Shown here piece after piece: positions 17,457 to 26,036 of a stretch of DNA of 34,957 bases. The translations under genes were made by a program, and so were the position numbers. The first letter of the stretch is position 1. The number at the start of each line of letters is the position of its first letter. The stretch covers positions 1 to 34,957 of the forward strand of contig JABDBN010000012.1 of NCBI GenBank assembly GCA_013288625.1, in the 5' to 3' direction. Source of the DNA: Alphaproteobacteria bacterium. Its GTDB lineage: Bacteria > Pseudomonadota > Alphaproteobacteria > Rickettsiales > Midichloriaceae. The notes below the pieces were generated by a model. That model saw nothing but the letters and a program-made list of their open reading frames with translations. It made no database searches and was not told the origin of the DNA.

Positions 17457-19100
17457 TTATAACTCATCCTGGTAGATAAGGGTGGCCTCCTGATTGACAT
17501 ACTCACCTATAAGCTCGTGAGAATGATCGTCTGTTATTACGCTTATCTTTTGCTCAGCCTCAATTGCATCCTCAAGGAATTTTACTATTTCTGAGTGGCC
17601 TTCTTGCTTTGCAAGATCGAGTGGAGAGTCGCCATCCGAAGTCTTTATATGCAAGGCTGCTTTAGCGCTAACCAGCATTTTTACAATTTCTAACTTCCCC
17701 AAATGACATGCTAGCTTAAGTGTGGTGTGGCCATTATTCATTACTGCATTAATATAAGCCTTGTTTTCTATAAGTACTTTTGCAATCTCGGTATGTCCCG
17801 AGTTTACAGCCCTATAAAGTGGGGTAAAGCCATCCATTACTTTATTTACATCAGCATTATTTTCTATTAAAATTTTGACGACCTCGGTATGTCCTTCTTG
17901 AGCCGCATACCAAAGTGGAGTAGTGCCATCATTCTTTGCTTTATTTACATCGGCGCCATGAGCCAGAAGGATTTTTATACTCTCTATATGCTTATTCTGA
18001 GCAGCCATAAAAAGTGGAGTCACACCATCACTCGTCGCTTTATTAACATCAGCGCCGTGAGTTATGAGCCTTTCTATAACCTCAGCTTTACCCTTTTCAG
18101 CAGCTACAGCAATTGAAGTTGCACCATTATTCATTGCTTTATTAACATCAGCGCCCTGAGCTAGGAGCCTGTTTACAATCTCATTATAACCATTTTGAGC
18201 AGCTATATAAAGTGGGAGAGCGCCGGCTATATCCTTATCTACTAACTCTTTAATTAAGCCCGCTGGGTTATTTGCAATAGCTTGCTCAATCTCTTTGATG
18301 TTACCTGTATGACAGGCATGAATAAAGTACCCAACCTTAAATTCATTTTTCTCTTGTTCAGAGAAACTTTTAGCAATTGGTTCTTTAATTTCGAAAACTG
18401 AGTAGATGCACTGATCTTTGGCTGCTATCAACCCATGAATTTTGTTGGCGAAATCAGTAATTTTAATCACCTCTTCTTCAAGTACTTTGCCAGGATTGGC
18501 AATGACTTCAGATAGTTTTGGCGCAAGAATCAATTCATGGGTTTCGTCATCGATGTAAGTAGCTATTGATGCGGTTTGCATTAATTTGTAGCTAAGATTA
18601 TCAATAAAATCTTCTATAGAAGAAGCCTCGTTATGAGTTTGTCGTGTATTAATGAAATTGTTCTTGTTCGAAAACCCCTCTAGACTTGCCAACAGTAAAT
18701 GTTGAGAAGGAATATGATTAAAGAGCACCGACCCCTCACCTAAGAATTTGACAACTGTATTGGCTGTACCTCCATAGCAACTCCAAAAATGAATTTGTAA
18801 TGGCATATAAGAGCCATACTCTTGAAGCCAGGAGAACAATTCGTATGTCGGCTGAGGGTCTTTGTCCTGAAGCCAAATGTAATGCTGCTCATAATACACA
18901 GCACCGTGGCCTACAATATTAATACGTGTATTCAGGTCGATCTTCCCTTGCAATACACTAATATCCTGTTTTGTAAGTGAGTTAATGCCATCACCAATCG
19001 CCAAGTAACCTGGCTGAGCATATAACTTGAGCAAATCCTTATGATAGGATTCGTTGCCAGAACCCAAGATCAATACAGCTTTTAATTTTCCAGCGCTCAT
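17457..19100 (-). CDS. Ankyrin-repeat protein with N-terminal putative clan-CD-like cysteine peptidase domain
   Basis: About 7-8 ankyrin repeats ('DGTTPLWYAAQEGHTEVVKILIENNADVNK' etc.); N-terminus has 'INIVGHGA' and 'QIHFWSCYGG', each a beta-strand-like run ending in H or C. Confidence 0.88.
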   Translation of the reverse strand: MSAGKLKAVLILGSGNESYHKDLLKLYAQPGYLAIGDGINSLTKQDISVLQGKIDLNTRINIVGHGAVYYEQHYIWLQDKDPQPTYELFSWLQEYGSYMPLQIHFWSCYGGTANTVVKFLGEGSVLFNHIPSQHLLLASLEGFSNKNNFINTRQTHNEASSIEDFIDNLSYKLMQTASIATYIDDETHELILAPKLSEVIANPGKVLEEEVIKITDFANKIHGLIAAKDQCIYSVFEIKEPIAKSFSEQEKNEFKVGYFIHACHTGNIKEIEQAIANNPAGLIKELVDKDIAGALPLYIAAQNGYNEIVNRLLAQGADVNKAMNNGATSIAVAAEKGKAEVIERLITHGADVNKATSDGVTPLFMAAQNKHIESIKILLAHGADVNKAKNDGTTPLWYAAQEGHTEVVKILIENNADVNKVMDGFTPLYRAVNSGHTEIAKVLIENKAYINAVMNNGHTTLKLACHLGKLEIVKMLVSAKAALHIKTSDGDSPLDLAKQEGHSEIVKFLEDAIEAEQKISVITDDHSHELIGEYVNQEATLIYQDEL

Positions 19101-19211
19101 AGTTTCAATATATATATTATAGACTGCAATTTTATCTTAATTAACTGGTAAAGACAATTTATTATTGCAATTTTTTATAAATATATGGCTTCAATATAAT
19201 TTTGAGATCTG

Positions 19212-19237
19212 TTAAACTCATTATATAATGAGTTTAA
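19212..19237. repeat. Perfect 26-bp palindrome ttaaactcattatataatgagtttaa
   Basis: Direct reading; the reverse complement is identical over 26 nt. It lies about 110 bp upstream of the ankyrin gene start. Confidence 0.9.
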
Positions 19238-19284
19238 TTAACACCTTTAATAACTCGGCAGGGCTATAGTCCGAGTTTCAAGTC

Positions 19285-19411
19285 TTACACAGCCCTGCCA
19301 AACTCCACCTTCACCACCTTTCCATTCCCAGACAATTCATCCAGATGGTCAGCCCACCATTGCATCATGTTTCGGCGGTCGGGGAGGTGTTGGACGTGCT
19401 TGCTTGGAATT
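19285..19411 (-). pseudogene. C-terminal remnant of a tyrosine recombinase/integrase
   Basis: Minus strand translates to '...IPSKHVQHLPDRRNMMQWWADHLDELSGNGKVVKVEFGRAV*', matching the characteristic C-terminal tail (..RR.mMq.WAdhLd.l..) of P4-type integrases; no catalytic core remains upstream. Confidence 0.72.
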
Positions 19412-19649
19412 CTTTCGGGACTTGAGGTGTAGTATTAAGCCCCATAATTCTGCCGGACGGCGGACATAATTTTCGATTCTGAGTTTTTAAGTGTAACTAA
19501 TGGAAATCAAGTATGCAAATAGTAATATATTAAATTTTCAAAAGCCCGCCTACGCTGACGCTTCGGCGTGACATTTCGTTTCGCACGTAACAAAGCGATA
19601 AATCACTTTGTTGCTAAATTTTGCCTTCAGCAAAATTAGCGAAGATGGA

Positions 19650-19740
19650 TGGCGGATGGGGTGAGATTCGAACTCACGGTACGGGAGAACCGTACGTCGG
19701 TTTTCAAGACCGGTGCCTTAAACCGCTCGGCCACCCATCC
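19650..19740 (-). tRNA. tRNA-Ser(UGA)
   Basis: Reverse complement GGATGGGTGGCCGAGCGGTTTAAGGCACCGGTCTTGAAAACCGACGTACGGTTCTCCCGTACCGTGAGTTCGAATCTCACCCCATCCGCCA: 7-bp acceptor stem, TGA anticodon in loop CTTGAAA, long variable arm GTACGG/CCGTAC, T-arm GTGAG-TTCGAAT-CTCAC, encoded CCA. Confidence 0.96.
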
Positions 19741-19801
19741 ACGTGACATGAAAACTACACTTTTACTGAGTTTACTGCAAGCAAAATATACAAGACTTCA
19801 T

Positions 19802-22072
19802 TCAAGGCAGCGGTAAATTAACGGGGCGTTGAGGGGCTCTTCTGTCTTCAATTGCGAACTGAGCCATATGGTATGCGCAGACTGCGCCCCCACCAATGAT
19901 CACAGCTGGCAATGATCCAACTGCTAAATACATAACCACCGAAGTCGCGGCGGAAGCCAAACCGCGGTCAAGCGATTTTAATCGGTCATGGTTTTGTGAA
20001 CGTGCTCCGCTCAGGCATCCTAAAGCTAAGCCCAAACCTATAGTTCCTGTACCGAGGCTAAGGCATGCTGCAAGTGGAGTAGCGCTGACAAGTCCCAGAG
20101 CTGGCATAACCGTTCCTAAAGCCAGATTTTGGCTGAAGTAAACCGCCAGGGTACCAACAGATGTTTGTAGAGCTGCCTTTCCAGCTTCCTTCCTATTAAC
20201 ATTATTATTTGCAGCTGGTTGCGCGCGTTCCCGCGCTTCCCGATCCCGTGCCTCCTGCGCTTCCCGATCCCGTGCCTCCTGCGCTTCCCGTTCTGTTCTT
20301 TCCTGCTCAGCGCGTTCCCGCTCAGCTTCCCGCTCACGTTCCTGCGGCTGCCCTGCGGGGACTGGAGGTTGAGGCTGCACAGGCGGGGGAGTTAGGGCGC
20401 TAATGATCTGATTTATGTTGACCACCCTAACTTCAAGGTCAAGCAATTGATCATGCATCGAACGGAGACTAGATCCTATTATTTGTGAGTTGGGAGTATT
20501 GTTTGCTGCATCTGAAGCTGTCATAATCGCTGTTCTAGTCTCTTCAAGAGCTTGTTTCAATGTCTCTAGGTAAGCAATTGGTTGCAGTCCAGGAGTGGGT
20601 TGCTGAGATGCTAGGTTAAAGTTACTTCCATAATTTTCACGTATCCATTTATGCATTTCAGATAGGGGGGCCCTAAATGGATTAAGCCTTGCTTTAATTG
20701 CCACATCGGAAATGGCAAAAGTCTTTCCATATAACTGGGTTATGTGCTTTTCAACCTCAGAGATCAAATTAACGAAAGGATCAACCTCATCATGAGCTGG
20801 CTCTTTTGGGGCTACGTCAGAACCTGAGCTGCTTGATGCAGTAGCTGTTGAGTTTGCAGCAGTCGTTGTAGCTGTTGTAGTTGATGTGCTAGGTAATACT
20901 GTTGCGGCAGAACTAGAGCTGCTTGATGCAGTAGCTGTTGAGTTTGCAGCAGTAGTTGTAGTTGATGTGCTAGGTAATACTGTTGCGGCAGAACTAGAGC
21001 TGCTTGATGCAGTAGCTGGGTTTAGTACTGCAGTAGTTGTAGTTGATGTGCTAGAACTAGAGCTGGCATTGCTTGCAGCTGCAGAGCTAGCAACAACAGG
21101 AGTTGTTGTGGTCGTTGTTACAGTGGTTGTAGGCGGTGTGCTTACAGGCGTAGTATAGAAGCCTCTTAGACTTGTTGGAATTTTCGCTACCATTCCTGTA
21201 AGATTGTTCCATGTTGATCGTGAACTAGAGCTAGATGTTGTTGGAGCAGTGCTTGCAATAGAAGCCGTTGAAGTTGGTGTAGTAGTTGATGGGTTAGGTG
21301 CAGCCACGGTAGAACTAGAGCTGCTTGATAAACTAGATGTTGTATTAGAGCTAGATGTACTCGTTGCTGGGGTAGTGCTAGCAACAACTGGAGCTGTTGT
21401 GATTGTTGCAGATGGATTTGTTGAGCTGTTAGAACTATAACTGCTAGATGAGGCTGATGATTGTCGCTGCGAGAGAATCGTTAACTTTAAAGCAACAGCT
21501 TCTTTAGCAGTCATCAATGTTTGAGACATTTGCTCTAGCATAATTTCGGGATTTTGAACGTTGCCAATAGCAGCACTTTCATTAGTTACAAGTACAGTTC
21601 GCAATAACTTTTCAGCTTTTTCTAAGTTTGATTGAATTTCTCGTAATGACAGTTCTAATGATAGACTCTTTGGTTGATATGGAGTTAAAGCCTCGTTATT
21701 TAGGGTTAGCAAGCCGTTTGCCAAAGCTGTTATAGGATCTAGGGAATTCGCAAGGTCAGTTTTTATTTGATCAGCAGGTGCAGTACGAAAGCCCGCAGTG
21801 GCATCAGCTACATACTGTCTTACCTGGCGGAGCTGTTGATCAACAGTATTGTTAGCAGGTACTTGGTCATAATCATATTCAACGTTCTCTCTTTTATTTT
21901 CATTACCCTCTTTTCTTTCACTATTACTATTTAGATTAGCCTCAGATAATGCAGCATTTGGTTCTGCAGCGGCAGGTTGACCTAGTGGCTGTTTTCTTGC
22001 TTTCTTTTTTTTATCACGCTTTTTTGCGTTGCTTCTTGCATTCTTTCCAGGTTGTAAAGGTTCACCTAACAT
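19802..22072 (-). CDS. Uncharacterised Ser/Thr-rich repeat protein with C-terminal transmembrane hairpins
   Basis: Lys-rich N-terminus, central poly-Ser/Thr low-complexity region, 'EREREAERERAEQERTEREAQEARDREAQEARDRE' segment, hydrophobic C-terminus (LGLVSATPLAACLSLGTGTIGLGLALGCLSG; SAATSVVMYLAVGSLPAVIIGGGAVCAY). Confidence 0.85.
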   Translation of the reverse strand: MLGEPLQPGKNARSNAKKRDKKKKARKQPLGQPAAAEPNAALSEANLNSNSERKEGNENKRENVEYDYDQVPANNTVDQQLRQVRQYVADATAGFRTAPADQIKTDLANSLDPITALANGLLTLNNEALTPYQPKSLSLELSLREIQSNLEKAEKLLRTVLVTNESAAIGNVQNPEIMLEQMSQTLMTAKEAVALKLTILSQRQSSASSSSYSSNSSTNPSATITTAPVVASTTPATSTSSSNTTSSLSSSSSSTVAAPNPSTTTPTSTASIASTAPTTSSSSSRSTWNNLTGMVAKIPTSLRGFYTTPVSTPPTTTVTTTTTTPVVASSAAASNASSSSSTSTTTTAVLNPATASSSSSSAATVLPSTSTTTTAANSTATASSSSSSAATVLPSTSTTTATTTAANSTATASSSSGSDVAPKEPAHDEVDPFVNLISEVEKHITQLYGKTFAISDVAIKARLNPFRAPLSEMHKWIRENYGSNFNLASQQPTPGLQPIAYLETLKQALEETRTAIMTASDAANNTPNSQIIGSSLRSMHDQLLDLEVRVVNINQIISALTPPPVQPQPPVPAGQPQEREREAERERAEQERTEREAQEARDREAQEARDREARERAQPAANNNVNRKEAGKAALQTSVGTLAVYFSQNLALGTVMPALGLVSATPLAACLSLGTGTIGLGLALGCLSGARSQNHDRLKSLDRGLASAATSVVMYLAVGSLPAVIIGGGAVCAYHMAQFAIEDRRAPQRPVNLPLP
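20826..21010. repeat. In-frame minisatellite (81/90-bp units) in the Ser/Thr-rich region
   Basis: 'gagctgcttgatgcagtagctgttgagtttgcagcagt.gttgta.(..)gttgatgtgctaggtaatactgttgcggcagaacta' recurs with 'gagct' at about 20826, 20916 and 20997 (spacing 90 and 81 bp). Confidence 0.85.
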
Positions 22073-22201
22073 ATCTATTTCTCCAATCCAATCGCTCTAT
22101 TGTTCTTGTTTTTTAAAAATGTGCAAGCCAATAGATAGTTCGCTCTGAAGCTATTATAGCGGAATATTGTTACAATAATATTAAATATCTGAAAAAAGCT
22201 G

Positions 22202-23452
22202 TTAGAACGACAGTTTTGTGCCGGCAAGTACAATTGTGCCTCGGTTGCTTATTGCTGCACCCTTATGTTTCATGCGGAAAAGAGAGAGTTCGGCATAGGG
22301 CATAAAGCCTGGCATCAGCTTGTAGTCAGCGCCAATACATAGCAGTTCAAATCGGTTGAATCCCACATCAGAAAAGTTTGGGTCAAATGGGTGGGCGCTA
22401 TTAGAATTAGCACGAATAGAATTGAAATAGGTGACACTGGTGCCTAATTTCCCCCGCTCATATCCGATTCCGGCAGTCCAGTAAGAAGCCCCGGACTTTT
22501 CGCCATTAACCTTGAATTTAGGAGAGGCGGAATGATGCCAGTCGCTATAAGAGCCGGCTAAGCTAAAACCCATATATTTTGCCAGAGCCCCAAGCTCCCA
22601 GGCGCGGAGATCATGGCGCGCCAAAGTTGAAGTCTTTCTTTTGGCTTTGCCCATTTGCCCGGTAAGTGCAGTGGCGAATTCTATATCTTTAAATTTGGTT
22701 TCATATTTTATGGCGCCATCAAATACGTTATTATATTCCTTATCGCTAGTTCTAAAAACAGATTGCGTCTTAGAAACTGTTCCGCGAAGTTCAGAGTCAA
22801 TAATATAGGAAAAACCTGCCTGAAGCCCATTAACTTTTGGAGTAATGTAGGTAACTTTCCCTGCCGCAGATTCATGATCAGCATCTATAGGTAAAGATGG
22901 CCATTTTACAAAGTGCGAAGAGAATTTTTTAGAATCCTTAGAGGCGCCAGGAAGGTAAACAAACTCGCCTATCCATTTTTGGGCTTTGCCGTTAATACCA
23001 CCGGGTAACCGAGCGATTGTATTGGCGGAAACCTGCATTTGTGCTGAAGCCGCTTGGCCGCCACCGAACTCTGATCTGCCATATTTGGATTCGACAAAAG
23101 CAAAAAGCTTTTTGCCAATTCTTGGGTTTGGGCCATTGTAGTGGGGCGAAGCATCTGCATACATCTGGATATAACCACCATACTTTAAATTACCGATTTT
23201 GCCCTGTGTATCAAGAACAATTCTGGTTTCGTTGACTATGGCTCCTTTATGCAAGGGGTTGCCATTAAGATCTGTGTTTAGAGCACTTTTCTGAGAACGA
23301 TAGCCGGCCTGCGTATCCAGGGTTCCTCCCAATGTGACCTGAAAGTTTGAGGCTTTTTCAGCATTTGCTTTCGCCATCTCAGATGCGTGAGCGACGTGAG
23401 CAAAGCTCACGAATATTAGTGCAATGCTAATCTGTTTCATATATTTGTTCAA
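22202..23452 (-). CDS. Outer-membrane porin (Gram-negative porin family)
   Basis: Signal peptide 'MKQISIALIFVSFAHVAHA', 'FQVTLGGTLDTQAGYRSQ', alternating beta pattern, 'RSEFGGGQAASAQM', C-terminal 'IVLAGTKLSF' ending in Phe. Confidence 0.88.
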   Translation of the reverse strand: MNKYMKQISIALIFVSFAHVAHASEMAKANAEKASNFQVTLGGTLDTQAGYRSQKSALNTDLNGNPLHKGAIVNETRIVLDTQGKIGNLKYGGYIQMYADASPHYNGPNPRIGKKLFAFVESKYGRSEFGGGQAASAQMQVSANTIARLPGGINGKAQKWIGEFVYLPGASKDSKKFSSHFVKWPSLPIDADHESAAGKVTYITPKVNGLQAGFSYIIDSELRGTVSKTQSVFRTSDKEYNNVFDGAIKYETKFKDIEFATALTGQMGKAKRKTSTLARHDLRAWELGALAKYMGFSLAGSYSDWHHSASPKFKVNGEKSGASYWTAGIGYERGKLGTSVTYFNSIRANSNSAHPFDPNFSDVGFNRFELLCIGADYKLMPGFMPYAELSLFRMKHKGAAISNRGTIVLAGTKLSF

Positions 23453-23623
23453 ACTTAATTTGAGGTTGAATAATATTCTAATGAATCAAACAATGTCAAT
23501 ATTCTCTGCATGTAAAAAGTATTTTTTTTATTCGTGTTGTAAACCCACTACATGTATTGTTTTGCATTTACACTTGCAAGACTGGAGCTATAATAAATAG
23601 ACATGTACGATGGATAATATAAT

Positions 23624-24439
23624 ATGCACACACTTTGGATAACAGATGCTTTTACTAATACGCCGCTAAAAGGTAATCCTGCAGGTGTATGTATCTTTGA
23701 TGAATTTCCTGCGGATGAATGGATGCAAGGGGTGGCCAGTGATCTCGGTTTTTCCAATTCAGCTTTCCTTAAGAAACTCGGTCATAATCACTACCAGATA
23801 AGATGGTTTACTCCGCATTCCGAAGCGCCATTATGCGGGCATGCAAGTATCGCTTCCCTTCATGTGCTTGTCGAAGAGGGTTTGGTTGCAAAGAATTCTA
23901 CGATTACCCTGGAAAGCTTGAGTGGGCAGCTGACAGTCACACAAAGTGATAACTGGTATACGCTGAATTTCCCATTGTATCCGATTCAACCCCGAGAACT
24001 GACTGCGCAGATGCGGGCTGTGTTAAACCATGAACCTGTATTTACCGGCTTTGCCCATAATATCCTGATTATGGAGTTTGCCGATGAAGGTGTGCTTTAC
24101 GATTTGCAACCCGACCTTGAAGCGCTTAAGAAAATTGATTGCCGTGCTCTTGCTGCTACGGCTCCAGGAAAGGAATACGATTTTCTCTCGCGTTATTTCG
24201 CGCCGAAAGTCGGTATCAATGAAGATCCGGTTTGTGCCTCAGCGCACTGTCGGCTGATTCCCTACTGGTCTGAAAAGCTGGGCAAGCAAGAGATGATGGC
24301 ATACCAGGCTTCAAAGCGGGGTGGGGTATTAAAATGTAAAAATTTAGGAAATAGAGTTTTAATTTCCGGAGAAGCTGTTACAGTATTCAAAGGTAAAATA
24401 GCAGATAACCAATTGAGTGAATTAAAACATGTTGCATAG
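23624..24439 (+). CDS. PhzF family protein (phenazine biosynthesis-like isomerase family)
   Basis: 'TDAFTNTPLKGNPAGVCIFDEFPADEWMQGVASDLGFSNSAFL', 'RWFTPHSEAPLCGHASIASLHVL', 'GINEDPVCASAHCRLIPYW'. Confidence 0.93.
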   Translation: MHTLWITDAFTNTPLKGNPAGVCIFDEFPADEWMQGVASDLGFSNSAFLKKLGHNHYQIRWFTPHSEAPLCGHASIASLHVLVEEGLVAKNSTITLESLSGQLTVTQSDNWYTLNFPLYPIQPRELTAQMRAVLNHEPVFTGFAHNILIMEFADEGVLYDLQPDLEALKKIDCRALAATAPGKEYDFLSRYFAPKVGINEDPVCASAHCRLIPYWSEKLGKQEMMAYQASKRGGVLKCKNLGNRVLISGEAVTVFKGKIADNQLSELKHVA

Positions 24440-24959
24440 TTACGATTGGGATCAATATTTCATGACCATGGCTTACCTGGTGTCGATGAAAAGCAAAGAT
24501 CCTTCTACCCGTGTCGGGGCGGTGATTGTTGGCCCTGATCATGAGATCCGGTCGACCGGCTACAATGGATTGCCGCGGGGCGTTGCAGACCGCAAATATC
24601 GCTATGAGGATCGGGAATATAAATTGCTTGCAGTTAATCATGCTGAAGAAAATGCGATTTTACATTGTGCGATGAATGGGGTTTCCACCAAGGGTTGCCT
24701 GCTTTATTCTCAATGGATGCCGTGTTCGCGTTGTGCTAAATCCATCATTCAATCAGGAATTAAGGAAGTGGTATACCATGAGAAATTTCCTGGCAATCAC
24801 ATTCATAATGCTGCCGACTGGGTGCATAGTTTAGAGATTTCCAAAGAAATGCTGGCGGAATCTGGGGTGGTACTTCGCAGTTTTGATGGGCATTTGATTC
24901 AGATAGAAGGGCTTTTCAAAGAGCAAAAATTTAAGCTGGAAACGGCAAAGCACCCTTAA
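24429..24959 (+). CDS. dCMP deaminase (ComEB/deoxycytidylate deaminase-like)
   Basis: 'SKDPSTRVGAVIVGPDHEIRSTGYNGLPRG', zinc ligands 'VNHAEENAI' and 'MPCSRCAKSIIQSGI'. Overlaps the PhzF gene end by 11 nt. Confidence 0.92.
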   Translation: MLHSYDWDQYFMTMAYLVSMKSKDPSTRVGAVIVGPDHEIRSTGYNGLPRGVADRKYRYEDREYKLLAVNHAEENAILHCAMNGVSTKGCLLYSQWMPCSRCAKSIIQSGIKEVVYHEKFPGNHIHNAADWVHSLEISKEMLAESGVVLRSFDGHLIQIEGLFKEQKFKLETAKHP

Positions 24960-25082
24960 TTCCAATTAGAAAAATTTAATATATTAATGGTTGCAATATG
25001 GCGTCATTTATACCTAAACTGAAGCTTCAGACTGGAAAATTCTGTCCGACATTCATTGTTTGGAACCCAAATAGCGCCTTGA

Positions 25083-25175
25083 TACCGTCATTGCGAGCCC
25101 CACTTGGGGCGCGGCAAACCAGTGGTGCGGTGTCCCTAGATTGCCGCGTCGCTTACGCTCCTCGCAAAGACGGTA
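25083..25175. repeat. Palindromic dispersed-repeat element (~93 bp)
   Basis: Terminal inverted arms taccgtcattgcgag / ctcgcaaagacggta (14 of 15 match) around 'gcggcaa...ttgccgc'. The GTCATTGCGAG..CTCGCAA type is recalled as a common interspersed palindromic repeat in proteobacterial genomes. Confidence 0.75.
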
Positions 25176-25211
25176 CCAGGCCTTATTTTGGAGCAAAATA
25201 ATACGGTACCA

Positions 25212-25952
25212 ATGCCAAGATATAAACTTACCATAGAATATAACGGAAGCGGATTTGTCGGCTGGCAGCGGCAGCGCAATGGTCCGTCCGTACAGGTTGC
25301 GCTTGAAAACGCTATCTCAAAGTTCTCAGATGAAAAGATTAGCTTTGTCGCTGCAGGAAGAACGGATGCCGGAGTTCATGCTTTAGGGATGGTAGTCCAC
25401 TTTGATATGGAAAAATACATGCCGGCTGCCGTCATTCAGGGCGCGTTAAACTACCATGCCCGATCTGATAAAATTGCTATAATTGCTGCCGAAGAAGTGA
25501 GCCCGGAGTTCCATGCCCGTTTCTCTGCTAAATCCCGTATGTATTTTTATAAAATTCTCAACCGACGTGCGCCCTCAGCAATCCATGATGGATTCGTCTG
25601 GCATATCAAGCCTAAGCTCGATACAGTTGCTATGCATGAGGCGGCGCAGCTGCTTGTTGGTAAGCACGATTTTGCCAGCTTTCGCTCTGTGCATTGTCAG
25701 GCTAAATCTTCGATAAAAACAATTGAGATGGTCAGTGTTGAAGCGGTTCGAGACGACATAGTTGAACTTTTTATTGAGGCGCCCTCATTTATGCGCAACC
25801 AGGTTCGCATCATTATGGGCTGTTTAGTTAAGGTGGGGATAGGCGACTGGCAAAAAGAGGATCTGCAAAAAGTAATCGATGCACGGAGTCGCCTACTTGC
25901 TGCTCAAACGGCTCCTGCACATGGGTTATACTTTTATTGTGCAAAATATTAA
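25212..25952 (+). CDS. truA: tRNA pseudouridine(38-40) synthase
   Basis: 'YKLTIEYNGSGFVGWQRQRNGPSVQVALENAI', 'AAGRTDAGVHALGMVVHFD', 'RRAPSAIHDGFVWH', 'SFMRNQVRIIMGCLVKVG'. Start at MPRYK; the raw ORF begins at 25188. Confidence 0.96.
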   Translation: MPRYKLTIEYNGSGFVGWQRQRNGPSVQVALENAISKFSDEKISFVAAGRTDAGVHALGMVVHFDMEKYMPAAVIQGALNYHARSDKIAIIAAEEVSPEFHARFSAKSRMYFYKILNRRAPSAIHDGFVWHIKPKLDTVAMHEAAQLLVGKHDFASFRSVHCQAKSSIKTIEMVSVEAVRDDIVELFIEAPSFMRNQVRIIMGCLVKVGIGDWQKEDLQKVIDARSRLLAAQTAPAHGLYFYCAKY

Positions 25953-26036
25953 GATTTTATTAAAAATCCCCATTTTAATTGCATATTTACTTACGCAATG
26001 CTATCATTTGTACAATATTAAGTTATATAGAGTATT

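Noticed and set aside
20886-21158. Plus-strand ORFs opposite the Ser/Thr-rich gene (ELELLDAVA... repeats)
   Set aside because: Shadow translation of the minisatellite on the opposite strand.
24998-25201. 67-aa ORF upstream of truA
   Set aside because: Its central part is the palindromic repeat (SLRAPLGARQTSGAVSLDCRVAYAPRKDG), a translation artefact of the repeat element.
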